A stretch of 64,000 nt of DNA, from positions 3,291 to 67,290 of the forward strand of contig NZ_BMRP01000009.1 of NCBI RefSeq assembly GCF_014648695.1, in the 5' to 3' direction. Shown here piece after piece: positions 26,351-35,078 of the stretch (position 1 is the stretch's first letter; the number at the start of each line of letters is the position of its first letter). The position numbers were made by a program, and so were the translations under genes. A model generated the notes under the pieces. The model was not told the DNA's origin and made no database searches. It was given only the letters and a program-made list of their open reading frames with translations. The stretch comes from Streptomyces albospinus (lineage in GTDB: Bacteria; Actinomycetota; Actinomycetes; Streptomycetales; Streptomycetaceae).

Positions 26351-27844
26351 TCAGACCTCCGCCAGCCGGTCCAGCAGCGCCCCGGCCACCGCCACATCCT
26401 CCGTCAGCGGGCGGTCCGCCATCCGGGCGTCGAGGGCCCGGGCGGCGACCCGGAAGGCGCCGGCGAGCGGGACGTCCGGCTCGGGCTCCAGCGACCGCAG
26501 GCGCAACGCCCGTACGGCGGCGACGAGTTCGCAGGCGAGAACGTGCCGGTAGTGGCCGCACGCGCGCAGGGTCTGGCGGGCGGCCAGGGAGGCGAAGCTG
26601 GCCTGCTCCTCGACGCCCCGCGAGAGGACGGCGTCGCCGAGGGAGGCCGGATGGGAGACCGCCCGCAACTCGCCGAGGGCGGCGCCGGCGGCGTATTCGA
26701 GGATCATGACGCCGGAGCTGGCGGGGGCCGTGTCGCCCAGGAAGGGGCGCAGCCGGGTGAGGTCCGGTTCGGAGAGCGCGGCGAGCCGGGCGGTGGAGAG
26801 CCGGGCGGTCTGGAGGACGGCCAGCCGGAAGGCGTCCAGGGCGAGCGCGGTGTGCGCGGCGTAGAAGTTGCCGTGGTGGTAGGCGGCCTGGTCCTCGACG
26901 CTGATCAGGGGGTTCTCGGCGGCGGCGTTCAGCTCGACGGTCAGTACGGCGTCGAGCGCCTCGGCGGCGTCCAGGGCCGGGCCGTGGATCTGCGGGATGC
27001 AGCGGAAGCCGTACGGGTCCTGGATGCGGCCCAGCGGCGGGGCGGGGCGGGCGGGGACGCCGGACAGGGCGCGGATGCGGGCCGCGGCGGCGGCCGAGCC
27101 GGGGTGCGGACGGGCGAGCATGACGGGCTCGGCGAACGGTTCGTGGGAGCCGCCGACGGCGAGGAGGGAGAGCGCCGCGACGGTGAGCGCGGCGGCCATC
27201 AGGCGGCGCAGTTCGTCGAGGGCGAGCGCGGACTGGCCGAGGGTGAGGGCGTTGCTGCTGATCAGGGCCAGCGCGTCGTTGTTGTCGAGCGGGATGGCGG
27301 CGGGCGGGTGGCCGCCGGGGGCGCAGTGCCAGGGGTGTTCGCCGGCGAGCGCGAGACCGGTCTGGGCGAGGGCGGCGAGGTCACCGGTGCCGACCGCGCC
27401 GTATTCGTTGACGACGGGGTGCGCGCCGGCGTCCAGGGCGGCGAGCAGGGAGGTGATGACGGCGGGGTTGAGGCCGGCGCCGCCCGCCAGCAGCTGGTTG
27501 GCGCGGACGGCGAGCATGGCGCGGACCTCGCGGCCGGGCAGCGGGTCGCCGATGGCACCGGCGTGGCTGCGCAGCAGGCGCAGACCGTGTGCGGCGTCGC
27601 CGGCCCCGACGTCCTCGGTGCGGTTGGCGCCGACGCCGGTACTGCGCCCGTAGACCCGGCCGGTGGCGGCGAGCCGGCGGGCGGTCTCCCAGGACTCCGC
27701 GGCGCGGGCCAGTGCCTTGGGGTCCGGGGCCGCGGGGCGGGCGGTGCGCTCGGCGAGGGCGGCGACATCGGCGGTGCGCAGCCCGCTGCCGTCGAGCGTG
27801 ATGCGCCTGCCGGTGTCCGGCACGGGGGAAACCACAGGGCTCAA
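26351..27844 (-). CDS. Aromatic amino acid ammonia-lyase family protein with G-T-G in place of the MIO triad
   Basis: A 497-residue member of the HAL/PAL/TAL family. Most catalytic positions of histidine ammonia-lyase are present: Y65 (VYGRSTGVG), H94 (LLRSHAGAIG), N198 (SSNAL), Q275-x-x-Y278-x-x-R281 (QDPYGFRC), N311 (ENPLIS), F327 (HGNFYAA) and E412/E413. The Ala-Ser-Gly triad that cyclises into the MIO cofactor reads Gly152-Thr153-Gly154 (GAVGTGDLAALA; codons GGC ACC GGT at 27391-27383). The usual His-specific neighbours also differ. It may be a non-classical lyase, an aminomutase or an inactive homologue. Calling it HutH would be unsafe. Confidence 0.88.
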   Translation of the reverse strand: MSPVVSPVPDTGRRITLDGSGLRTADVAALAERTARPAAPDPKALARAAESWETARRLAATGRVYGRSTGVGANRTEDVGAGDAAHGLRLLRSHAGAIGDPLPGREVRAMLAVRANQLLAGGAGLNPAVITSLLAALDAGAHPVVNEYGAVGTGDLAALAQTGLALAGEHPWHCAPGGHPPAAIPLDNNDALALISSNALTLGQSALALDELRRLMAAALTVAALSLLAVGGSHEPFAEPVMLARPHPGSAAAAARIRALSGVPARPAPPLGRIQDPYGFRCIPQIHGPALDAAEALDAVLTVELNAAAENPLISVEDQAAYHHGNFYAAHTALALDAFRLAVLQTARLSTARLAALSEPDLTRLRPFLGDTAPASSGVMILEYAAGAALGELRAVSHPASLGDAVLSRGVEEQASFASLAARQTLRACGHYRHVLACELVAAVRALRLRSLEPEPDVPLAGAFRVAARALDARMADRPLTEDVAVAGALLDRLAEV

Positions 27845-28188
27845 CTCCCTCTCCCTATCGCCGTTTGCGGACGCGGGCCGGCTGCCTCGTTCCGTACGGT
27901 GAGCGGATGGGCAGGGGCGGAAAGGGCGCCGTGACGGGCGGTGTCACCCGCGCCCCACCCACCCACCGACCGGTATTCACTCACCTAAGACTCTGCATGA
28001 CACTATGCAGGACGGGCAAGGGATATTGAGGGGTGCGGCGGCGACGAGCCGCAGCGGGTGTTCCCCGGACGGTCCGACGGGCCCGCTGCCCGGCGCGCCG
28101 ATGAGTTCCGCGCCCCCCGGCGGTCTCCCTGTCGTCAGGTCCGGAGCCCCGCGCCCGGAGCCCTCCGCACGGCGACAGGAGGCCGACC
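27845..28188. other. Divergent intergenic region without a gene
   Basis: About 340 bases lie between the lyase homologue (minus) and the STAS gene (plus). I see no credible coding frame. It holds one clear palindrome (27993-28010, listed separately) and presumably both promoters. Confidence 0.5.
27993..28010. promoter_or_regulatory. Perfect palindrome, candidate operator
   Basis: CTGCAT-N6-ATGCAG is a perfect 6-bp inverted repeat with centre GACACT, the size of a dimeric repressor site, in an otherwise GC-rich spacer. It is placed to control the lyase homologue, the STAS gene or both. The RpiR-type protein at 25116 is the nearest regulator, but no evidence ties them. Confidence 0.45.
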
Positions 28189-28551
28189 GTGCCGCCCCCG
28201 CCCCGCTCCGTCGTGTGGCACCTCGGCCCGGCGATCGGCGCCGCCGAGATCCCGGCGCTGTGCGAGCGGCTGCGCCTCCTGCTGCGCGCGCATCCCGGTA
28301 CGACGGTGCTCTGCGACGTCCGCACGGTCACCGCCCCGGACACCGCCACCGTCCAGGCGCTGCTCCGCCTCCAGCTCACCGCCCGCCGGCTCGGCGGCCG
28401 GGGCATCCGGCTGTGCCACGTACCCGAAGCGCTCGGGCTGCTGCTGGCGCTGACGGGGCTGGCCGAGCGCTGCCCGGCGGCGACGGCCCGGAGGACTGAC
28501 CCGGGGCACCGCCGCCGGCGCCGTACGGGCGGGCCGCGTCAGCCCTCGTAG
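28189..28551 (+). CDS. STAS-domain protein
   Basis: A 120-residue protein with the alternating strand/helix pattern of a STAS domain: [25 protein letters not shown], then [33 protein letters not shown] and [19 protein letters not shown]. The usual phosphorylation Ser/Thr region reads APDTATV, so a Thr could serve. AGGAGG stands just before the GTG. A basic tail overlaps the end of the convergent ECF sigma gene by 13 bases. It is probably a stand-alone antagonist-like protein whose partner kinase is unknown. Confidence 0.75.
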   Translation: MPPPPRSVVWHLGPAIGAAEIPALCERLRLLLRAHPGTTVLCDVRTVTAPDTATVQALLRLQLTARRLGGRGIRLCHVPEALGLLLALTGLAERCPAATARRTDPGHRRRRRTGGPRQPS

Positions 28552-29561
28552 CGCATCGGCAGCCCGAACAGGGGGAACAGCCGCTCGGTGTCCAGGAAGG
28601 AGTTGAGCGCGGTGATCCGCCCGCCGGCGATCTCGACGACCTGGATCGCCCAGGGCTTCCCGTCCGCGCGGTACTGCCCGAACGCCGGCATCCCGTTCGC
28701 GGACAGCGGCACCAGGCGCGACCCCTCGCAGCCGCAGCCCGGCCCCCGCATCCACGCGATGACGTCCGCCCGGCCGCGCAGCCACAGCTCGTACGGCGGC
28801 ATGGAGAGCGTGGAGTCCTCGTGGAGCACGGCCGTCAGCGCCGCCATGTCGAAGCGCTCGAAGGCGTCCACATAGCGGTTGAGCAGCGCCTGCTGCGCCT
28901 CGTCGAGCGGTTCCGCCGGGGCGGCGTCGGCGGAGGCGGCCAGGGTGGCGCGGGCCCGCTGGAGCGCGCTGTTGACCGAGGCGACCGAGCTGCCCAGCAG
29001 CTCCGCGACCTCGCTCGCCGACCAGCTGAGCACCTCCCGCAGGATCAGCACCGCCCGCTGCCGGGGCGCCAGCCGCTGGAGCGCGGAGACGAACGCCAGC
29101 CGGACCGACTCCCGGGCGACCGCGGTGTCCGCCGGGTCCCCGGCGCGGGCCAGCACCCGCTCGTCGGGCACCGGTCCGATCCAGGTCGTCTCGGGCAGGC
29201 CGGTCCCGATCGGAGTGTCCACGCTCGACGGGGACGCGAGATCCATCGGACGGGCGCGCCGCCGGCTGCCCTTGAGCAGGTCCAGGCAGACGTTGGTGGC
29301 GATCCGGTACAGCCAGGACCGCAGCGACGCCCGGCCCTCGAACCGGTCGTGGCTGCGCCAGGCCCGCACCATCGTCTCCTGGACGGCGTCCTCGGCCTCG
29401 AACGCGGACCCGAGCATCCGGTAGCAGTAGCCGGTCAGCTCCGTCCGGTACACCTCCAGCCGGTCAGCCAACTCCCCCGGCGCCGGCTGCCGTTGCGCGC
29501 CGTCCGGCGCCGCGTCCCGGACCGCCGCGGTGTCGTGCGCGCTCGTCGTGGACTGCTTCAT
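28539..29561 (-). CDS. ECF sigma factor with C-terminal SnoaL-like domain (SigG/ECF41-like group)
   Basis: A 340-residue extracytoplasmic-function sigma factor. Sigma region 2 ([52 protein letters not shown]) and region 4 ([44 protein letters not shown]) are followed by a SnoaL/NTF2-like domain of about 110 residues ([42 protein letters not shown]). In this group the tail replaces a separate anti-sigma factor and modulates activity. The start at 29561 has GAGG nearby. Confidence 0.92.
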   Translation of the reverse strand: MKQSTTSAHDTAAVRDAAPDGAQRQPAPGELADRLEVYRTELTGYCYRMLGSAFEAEDAVQETMVRAWRSHDRFEGRASLRSWLYRIATNVCLDLLKGSRRRARPMDLASPSSVDTPIGTGLPETTWIGPVPDERVLARAGDPADTAVARESVRLAFVSALQRLAPRQRAVLILREVLSWSASEVAELLGSSVASVNSALQRARATLAASADAAPAEPLDEAQQALLNRYVDAFERFDMAALTAVLHEDSTLSMPPYELWLRGRADVIAWMRGPGCGCEGSRLVPLSANGMPAFGQYRADGKPWAIQVVEIAGGRITALNSFLDTERLFPLFGLPMRYEG

Positions 29562-29708
29562 GAGGACCTCGCCATTCCACCCGTCTGCCGGCCGCCGGCA
29601 GGCGAGCCGCACGCTACCGGAGGGCGGGCGCCGGTCCGCTCCCGCGACCGGCCGCGCGCGACCGGTTCCGTACGGGCCGGGGGCTGTCCGACGGGGCAGG
29701 GCCGGGCC

Positions 29709-30761
29709 CTACGCATCGCCCGGCGCCCGCAGGGCCGAGCCCCGCTCGGAGAGGCGCGGGGCGCACAGGATCCGCTTGCGGCGGACCCGGCGGCCCTCGA
29801 TGGCGGCCACGGCCAGCCGGGCGGCCTCCTTGGCGATCCCGGTCAGCCCCCAGTCGACGGTGGTCAGCGGCGGGGTGAGGACCCGGGATACCGGGTGGTC
29901 GTCGAAGCCGACGACGGAGATGTCCCGGCCGACGGCCAACTCGGCCTCGGCGGCGGCTGCGTAGACGCCGTACGCGATGGAGTCGGAGAAGCAGAAGACG
30001 GCGGTGGGCGGGGCGAGGTCGGCGGGGCCGGTCCGGGGGCGGCCGGCCGGGCTGTTGGTCAGCACCCGCCGGGCGACCCCGGTCGCCTCGCCCAGCTCCT
30101 GGGCGCAGGGCACGACCTGGACCTCGATGCCCAGGCGGTCGGCCGCCTGGCGGACATAGACGTCGGCGGGGCGGTCGGGGGTGGAGGGGCCGGTGGGGGT
30201 CAGCACGGTGACCCGGCGGTGGCCCAGGCCGCGGAGGTAGTCCAGTACGGCGTCGATACCGGCGCGGTTGTCGAAGAGCACCTCGCCCGCCGTGCGGGCC
30301 TGGCTGAGCGCGTCGCCGATGGAGACCACCGGCACCGCCTCGGCGATCTTCGCCCAGCCCTCGGCGGACGGGTCGACGGGCGAGACCAGCAGGCCGTCGA
30401 CGCGCTGATCGCGCAGCTGCTTGGCGAGGGCCAGTTCGCGTTCCGGGTCGCCGCCGGCGTCGAGGATCAGCGCATAGCGGTCGCCGGCCAGCAGCTCGCG
30501 CCCTATGGCCGCCATCAGCTGCTGCTGCCACAGGTCCTGGAGATCGCCGGCCAGCACGCCGACCGTGCTGGTCCGGCCGCTGGCCAGGGCGCGGGCGATC
30601 GGGTCAGCTTCGTAACCGAGTTCGGCGGCGGCCTTGCGCACCCGTTCCTCGGTCTCCTTGGAGACGTGCTTGCCGCGCAGCGCGTAGGAGACGGCGGCGG
30701 TGGAGAGGCCGGTGGCCTCGGCCACCTCGCGGAGGGTGGTGCGCTTGTTGGGCCTGGCCAT
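29709..30761 (-). CDS. LacI-family transcriptional regulator
   Basis: A 350-residue repressor. The N-terminal helix-turn-helix and hinge (TTLREVAEATGLSTAAVSYALRGKHVSKETEERVRKAAAELGY) carry the LacI hallmark. A periplasmic-binding-like effector domain follows (VGVLAGDLQDLWQQQLMAAIGRELL, RVDGLLVSPVDPS, VVGFDDHPVSRVLTPPLTTVDW). The gene diverges from an amidohydrolase/cysteine-dioxygenase operon. The 185-base spacer holds four operator-like palindromes with a central CG (30823-30872), so it most likely represses that operon and possibly itself. The effector is unknown. Confidence 0.93.
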   Translation of the reverse strand: MARPNKRTTLREVAEATGLSTAAVSYALRGKHVSKETEERVRKAAAELGYEADPIARALASGRTSTVGVLAGDLQDLWQQQLMAAIGRELLAGDRYALILDAGGDPERELALAKQLRDQRVDGLLVSPVDPSAEGWAKIAEAVPVVSIGDALSQARTAGEVLFDNRAGIDAVLDYLRGLGHRRVTVLTPTGPSTPDRPADVYVRQAADRLGIEVQVVPCAQELGEATGVARRVLTNSPAGRPRTGPADLAPPTAVFCFSDSIAYGVYAAAAEAELAVGRDISVVGFDDHPVSRVLTPPLTTVDWGLTGIAKEAARLAVAAIEGRRVRRKRILCAPRLSERGSALRAPGDA

Positions 30762-30806
30762 GTCCGGAAGCCTACCCAAGGAGGCGGTCGGGCACCGCGT
30801 ACGCCC

Positions 30807-30872
30807 TTGACAGCGCCATTGGTTAATCGCTTCACTTAAACGCATCAGTGAAGCGGTTAAGTAAGCGGTTGA
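30807..30872 (+). promoter_or_regulatory. Promoter with four phased LacI-type operator sites
   Basis: TTGACA (30807-30812) is a consensus -35; a weak -10 (around 30831-30836) follows. Overlapping and downstream are four 12-base sites of the form TNAANCGNTTNA or close variants, starting at 30823 (TTAATCGCTTCA), 30836 (TTAAACGCATCA), 30849 (TGAAGCGGTTAA) and 30861 (GTAAGCGGTTGA). The 13, 13 and 12 base steps are regular. The central CG is typical of LacI-family operators. Confidence 0.65.
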
Positions 30873-30946
30873 GCAACCAGTGAGGAGCGGTCAAGCACCC
30901 GGCGCAGGGACCTTCGGTCCCCCGCCCCGGCCCCGAGGGAGGGCCC

Positions 30947-31945
30947 ATGCCCGCCGACGTCCACCAGCACATCTGGCCGCCCGAGTTCGTGGACCTGCTG
31001 CGCGCCCGCAGCACGCCGCCGCGGCTGGACGGCTGGACGCTGCACCTGGCCGGCGAACCGCCCTACGCCGTCGGCCCCGCCGACCACGACATCGCCGCCC
31101 GCACCCGGCTCGCCCGCGCCGACGGCCTCGACCTGGCCCTGGTGTCGCTCTCCAGCCCGCTCGGCATCGAATACCTGCCGCCCGAGGAGGCCGGGCCGCT
31201 GCTCGCCGCCTTCCACGACGGCGCGCTGGACCTGCCCGCCCCCTTCGGCGTCTGGGCCTCCCCCTGCCTGTCCGCCCCCGAGCCGGACCCCGGGGCGGTG
31301 CGCCGCGAACTGGCCCGCGGCTGCGCCGGGTTGCAGCTCCCGGCCACCGCGCTGCTCGACGCCGCGGGCTGGGCGCGCTGCGCCCCGCTGCTGGACGCCG
31401 CCGCCGCACTGGACAAGCCGCTGTTCGTCCACCCCGGCGCGGCCCCGCCCGACCCCGCGGGCACACCCCCCTGGTGGCCCGCCCTCGTCCCGTACGTCCA
31501 GCAGCTGCACAGCGCGTGGTTCGCCTTCCGCGCCTTCGGCCGGCCGCGCCACCCGGGGCTGCGGGTCTGCTTCGCCGCGCTCGCCGGGCTGGCGCCCCTG
31601 CACGGCGAGCGGCTGGTCGCGCGCGGCGGCGGCCGGGACCGCGGCCGGGTGGACCGCGACGTGTTCTACGAGACGTCCTCGTACGGGACGCGTGCGGTCG
31701 ACGCGCTGATCCGGGCCGTCGGCATCGACGTCGTGGTGAGCGGCAGCGACCGGCCGTACGCCCGGCCCCTGGCCCGCCACCACCCGCCGCGGGACGCTCC
31801 CCCGGACTCCGGCCGGGAGGACCCGCGCCGCACCGCGCCCCCTGACCTCGTGGTCCCCGGCCTCGGCGGGGAGGCCGCCGGCCACGCCCTGTGCACCGCC
31901 AACCCGGCCCGCCTGCTGGGCCCGACGAGAGGAGTCCGTCCATGA
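30947..31945 (+). CDS. Amidohydrolase_2-family (TIM-barrel) metal hydrolase
   Basis: A 332-residue protein starting MPADVHQHIWPPEFVDLL, the metal-binding HxH at the end of strand 1 of the amidohydrolase-2/ACMSD-like family. KPLFVHPGAAP, a central metal His, is present, and VVVSGSDRPYARP near the end supplies the conserved Asp. No iron-sulphur or cofactor motif is seen. It is the first gene of the LacI-controlled operon and overlaps the next gene by ATGA. Substrate unknown; coupling to a thiol dioxygenase suggests use of a small sulphur-containing or aromatic compound (inference). Confidence 0.82.
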   Translation: MPADVHQHIWPPEFVDLLRARSTPPRLDGWTLHLAGEPPYAVGPADHDIAARTRLARADGLDLALVSLSSPLGIEYLPPEEAGPLLAAFHDGALDLPAPFGVWASPCLSAPEPDPGAVRRELARGCAGLQLPATALLDAAGWARCAPLLDAAAALDKPLFVHPGAAPPDPAGTPPWWPALVPYVQQLHSAWFAFRAFGRPRHPGLRVCFAALAGLAPLHGERLVARGGGRDRGRVDRDVFYETSSYGTRAVDALIRAVGIDVVVSGSDRPYARPLARHHPPRDAPPDSGREDPRRTAPPDLVVPGLGGEAAGHALCTANPARLLGPTRGVRP

Positions 31946-32541
31946 CCGACCGCACCGCTCAGGCCGGCGCCGCCGAGGTCCGCGGCACCGGGGGCGACGG
32001 CTCCGGCGCGCCGTTCGCCGCACTGCCCGAGCGCAACCTCGACAAGCGCGAACTGCGGGCGCTGGTCGACACGTTGGCGGCCCGCCCGGAGCTGTGGCGG
32101 GCGCAGGTCGCGTTCTCCGACACCGAGCGCCACTACGCGTCGCTGCACCGCGACGCGTTCGTCGACGTCTGGCTGCTGTGCTGGACGCGGCAGAACGACA
32201 CCGGCTGGCACGACCACGACCTCTCCTCCGGCGCGGTCCGGGTCGTCCAGGGCGCGCTGACCGAGTCCAACCCGCGGATCGGCGGCGAGCACCTGGCCAC
32301 CGCGGTCGGCACGGGCGAGTCCTTCTCCTTCGGGCCCGACCACATCCACCGTCTGACCGGCTCCACCGACGACGCGGTCTCGGTGCACGCCTACTCGCCG
32401 CCGCTGTGGCGGCTGGGCCAGTACGACATCACCGAGGACGGGCTGCTGCGCCGGATCTCGGTGTCGTACGCGGACGAGCTGCGGCCGGTGGGCGCGGCGG
32501 CGGGCGGTCCGCGGCCGGCGGGCGGCACCCCGGCGGCCTGA
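31942..32541 (+). CDS. Cysteine dioxygenase-family protein
   Basis: A 199-residue cupin of the CDO type, which oxidises a thiol such as cysteine to the sulphinate using iron and O2. Iron ligands are the His pair in GWHDHDLSSG and the later His in FGPDHIHRL; the conserved HAYSPPL supplies the active-site Tyr. The position of the Cys that forms the Cys-Tyr crosslink in mammals is Gly here, as in many bacterial CDOs. Coupled by ATGA to the amidohydrolase gene and probably under LacI-type control. Confidence 0.88.
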   Translation: MTDRTAQAGAAEVRGTGGDGSGAPFAALPERNLDKRELRALVDTLAARPELWRAQVAFSDTERHYASLHRDAFVDVWLLCWTRQNDTGWHDHDLSSGAVRVVQGALTESNPRIGGEHLATAVGTGESFSFGPDHIHRLTGSTDDAVSVHAYSPPLWRLGQYDITEDGLLRRISVSYADELRPVGAAAGGPRPAGGTPAA

Positions 32542-32550
32542 GCGCTGGTC

Positions 32551-32706
32551 GTGACGACTGCCCCGTTGTGCGCGGACATCTCCTGGCTGGTCGGCCTCGC
32601 GGTGCCCGTGGTCCTGTACGGGGCGCTGGCCCGCCGCGACACCGCGCGCCTCGTCGCCCCGGAAGCCGCGCCGGGGCGGCAGACCCCCGCGGGGCTGGGG
32701 GGCTAG
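32551..32706 (+). pseudogene. Possible remnant of an NCS1-type permease C-terminus
   Basis: A 51-codon frame from GTG to TAG encodes CADISWLVGLAVPVVLYGALARRDT followed by a loose tail. The pattern ADxSWxVGxxVxxxLYxxLxRR resembles the last membrane helix of NCS1 cytosine/allantoin permeases. No ribosome site precedes it, and the rest of such a gene is missing. The likely reading is a decayed 3' fragment of a transporter that once followed the two enzymes. A small membrane peptide cannot be excluded. Confidence 0.35.
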
Positions 32707-32747
32707 CCCTACCGCGCCGCCGGCCGCCCGGCCGTAGTCTCACCGGT

Positions 32748-33158
32748 ATGGCGACACACGACCCCGATCTGAAGAAGGAACTCGACGCGACCCTCCAGAC
32801 CCGCAAGGAGCTGGGGCCGGAGTACGAGTCCGAGTTGGTGGAGTCCTTCCTGGAGAAGCTGGACCAGAGCGTGGACCGGCGGGTGCGGCGGCAGGTGGCC
32901 GAGCAGCAGATGCAGGTGGCGCGCGGTGCGCAGCCGCGCCGGACGGACGCCACCAGCGAGTTCTGGCAGCGGTTCGCGGTCGCCGTGGTGTCACTGGTGC
33001 TGGCCATCCCGCTGACCGCGATAGCCGTGGGCGACACCGGGCTGGTCGGCCTGGTGGTGTGCTGGGCCGGCATCGTCGGCGTCAACGCCGTCCACGGCCT
33101 GGGCGTGCCGCCGAAGCTGCGGGGCCGGGCCGGGCGGCGCGACGAGGACTTGGACTGA
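32748..33158 (+). CDS. Small membrane protein with N-terminal helical region
   Basis: A 136-residue protein: a charged, probably coiled N-terminal half (residues 1-70; DLKKELDATLQTRKELGPEYESELVESFLEKLDQSV) followed by two membrane helices (about residues 73-93 and 97-115) and a short basic tail. The ATG at 32748 was chosen because no coding character is seen upstream. Homologues are common in Streptomyces as uncharacterised integral membrane proteins; I do not know a function. A long hairpin follows the gene. Confidence 0.75.
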   Translation: MATHDPDLKKELDATLQTRKELGPEYESELVESFLEKLDQSVDRRVRRQVAEQQMQVARGAQPRRTDATSEFWQRFAVAVVSLVLAIPLTAIAVGDTGLVGLVVCWAGIVGVNAVHGLGVPPKLRGRAGRRDEDLD

Positions 33159-33460
33159 CGGGGCCGGTCCGGGCCGCCGCGGGCAGGAGTATGCGGGGAC
33201 CGCCGCACCCCGGCCGGAGCCGGGGGCGGGACGACGGCGGTCCCCGCAGGAGACGCGAGCCGGGTCAGGGCCGGTCGTCGCATCCTGGCGATCATGGAGG
33301 TCCGGGAGCCGCTCCGGAGGTCCGTATCGCCTGCACATCAATCTGCCGCACGAGTGTTAAGCGCGTGCTGCCGGAACGTGACGCATACGTACACCTTGCG
33401 GCGACGGCCCTTTTCCTGACGGACACTTGACGCCGTGCCGGGTACGCGCTCCGGCGGCTG
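33159..33460. other. Intergenic region without a gene
   Basis: About 300 bases lie between a plus-strand membrane protein gene and the convergent cystathionine beta-synthase gene. Apart from the inverted repeat at 33192-33248 I see nothing functional and no credible coding frame. Confidence 0.5.
33192..33248 (+). terminator. Long-armed inverted repeat, probable terminator
   Basis: TGCGGGGACCGCCG (33192-33205) and CGGCGGTCCCCGCA (33235-33248) are perfect 14-base arms around a 29-base GC-rich loop that can itself fold (CCCCGGC/GCCGGGG). It lies 33 bases after the membrane protein stop. Confidence 0.65.
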
Positions 33461-34849
33461 CTACTTGGCCACCCCGCGCGCCAGGTAGGCCAGCAGGTCC
33501 TGCCGGCTCACCACGCCCTTCGGCTTGCCCTCGACGAGGACGATCGCGGCGTCCGCGTCCTCCAGCACCGCCATCAGGTCGGAGACCGGCTCGCCCGAGC
33601 CGACCTGCGGCAGCGGCGGGCACATGTGCTTCTCCAGCGGGTCGGACAGCGACGCGCGCTGGGTGAACAGGGCGTCCAGCAGCTCCCGTTCGACGACCGA
33701 CCCGACGACCTCGGCGGCCATCACGTCGGGGTGCCCGGCGCCCGGCTTGACGATCGGCATCTGCGAGACGCCGTACTCGCGCAGCACCTCGATCGCCTCG
33801 CCGACGGTCTCCTCCGGGTGCATGTGGACCAGCGAGGGCAGCGCGCCCTCCTTGTACTGGAGCACCTCGCCGACCCGGGCCGCGGTGCCGCTCTCCTCCA
33901 GGAAGCCGTAGTCGGCCATCCACTCGTCGTTGAAGATCTTGGAGAGATAGCCGCGCCCGCTGTCCGGGAGCAGGATGACCACCACGTCGTCCGGGCCGAG
34001 CCGCTCGGCGACCCGCAGCCCCGCGACCACCGCCATCCCGCAGGAGCCGCCGACCAGCAGCCCCTCCTCCTTGGCCAGCCGCCGGGTCATCTGGAAGGCG
34101 TCCTTGTCCGAGACCGCCACGATCTCGTCCGCGACCGTGCGGTCGTAGGCGGTCGGCCAGAAGTCCTCGCCGACGCCCTCGATCAGGTACGGGCGCCCGG
34201 AGCCGCCGCTGTAGACGGAGCCCTCCGGGTCGGCGCCGACGACCTTGACCCTGCCGTCGCTGACGTCCTTCAGATAGCGGCCGGTGCCGCTGATGGTGCC
34301 GCCGGTGCCGACGCCCGCCACGAAGTGGGTGATCCGCCCGTCGGTCTGCTCCCACAGCTCAGGACCGGTCGTCTCGTAGTGCGAGCGCGGGTTGTTGGGG
34401 TTGCTGTACTGGTCGGGCTTCCAGGCGCCGGGCGTCTCACGCACCAGGCGGTCGGAGACGTTGTAGTACGAGTCCGGGTGCTCGGGATCGACGGCCGTCG
34501 GGCAGACCACCACCTCCGCGCCGTACGCCCGCAGCACGTTGATCTTGTCCGTCGACACCTTGTCGGGGCAGACGAAGATGCACTTGTAGCCCTTCTGCTG
34601 GGCCACGATCGCCAGCCCCACACCCGTGTTGCCGGACGTGGGCTCCACGATGGTGCCGCCCGGCTGCAACTCGCCCGACTCCTCGGCGGCCTCGATCATC
34701 CGCACCGCGATCCGGTCCTTGACCGAACCGCCGGGGTTGAAGTACTCGACCTTCACCAGGACGGTTGCCTGGATCCCTTGAGTGACGTTGTTGAGCCGCA
34801 CGAGCGGGGTGTTGCCGACAAGCTCAATCATCGAATCGTAAAACTGCAC
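33461..34849 (-). CDS. cbs: Cystathionine beta-synthase
   Basis: A 462-residue PLP enzyme that condenses serine (or O-acetylserine) with homocysteine to cystathionine in reverse transsulphuration. Fold-type II core: MIELVGNTPLVRLNNV, PLP lysine in NPGGSVKDRIAVRM, TSGNTGVGLA, GVGTGGTISGTGRYLKD, PDSGRGYLSKIFNDEWM. A tandem CBS-domain pair fills the C-terminal 130 residues. The GTG at 34849 is preceded by GGAGA, and the upstream extension lacks similarity. No haem-binding N-terminal extension is seen, as expected for bacteria. Confidence 0.95.
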   Translation of the reverse strand: MQFYDSMIELVGNTPLVRLNNVTQGIQATVLVKVEYFNPGGSVKDRIAVRMIEAAEESGELQPGGTIVEPTSGNTGVGLAIVAQQKGYKCIFVCPDKVSTDKINVLRAYGAEVVVCPTAVDPEHPDSYYNVSDRLVRETPGAWKPDQYSNPNNPRSHYETTGPELWEQTDGRITHFVAGVGTGGTISGTGRYLKDVSDGRVKVVGADPEGSVYSGGSGRPYLIEGVGEDFWPTAYDRTVADEIVAVSDKDAFQMTRRLAKEEGLLVGGSCGMAVVAGLRVAERLGPDDVVVILLPDSGRGYLSKIFNDEWMADYGFLEESGTAARVGEVLQYKEGALPSLVHMHPEETVGEAIEVLREYGVSQMPIVKPGAGHPDVMAAEVVGSVVERELLDALFTQRASLSDPLEKHMCPPLPQVGSGEPVSDLMAVLEDADAAIVLVEGKPKGVVSRQDLLAYLARGVAK

Positions 34850-35078
34850 GGTGGTCTCCGCGGTCGGGGGCACGCTCTCCTGCGCCCGTGCCGCCAGCCT
34901 ATTGCCCACCCCGCCGAGCGGCCCGGTGCACCGGGTCACCGGCTCCATTGGGCGCCCGGTGCGTTGCGCGGGGCACCGGAACGGGCATCACCCCGGTGAG
35001 GAGTTCTTGCCCTTTCAAGAGCGCGTCCGGCCCTCAGGGCCGCGGCGCGCCCGCGCTGCACGGGGAGGTGCCCGGCCG

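Noticed and set aside
28821..30839. A 672-codon plus-strand frame opposite the ECF sigma and LacI genes
   Set aside because: It is Gly/Arg/Val-rich with no motif; both minus-strand genes are secure.
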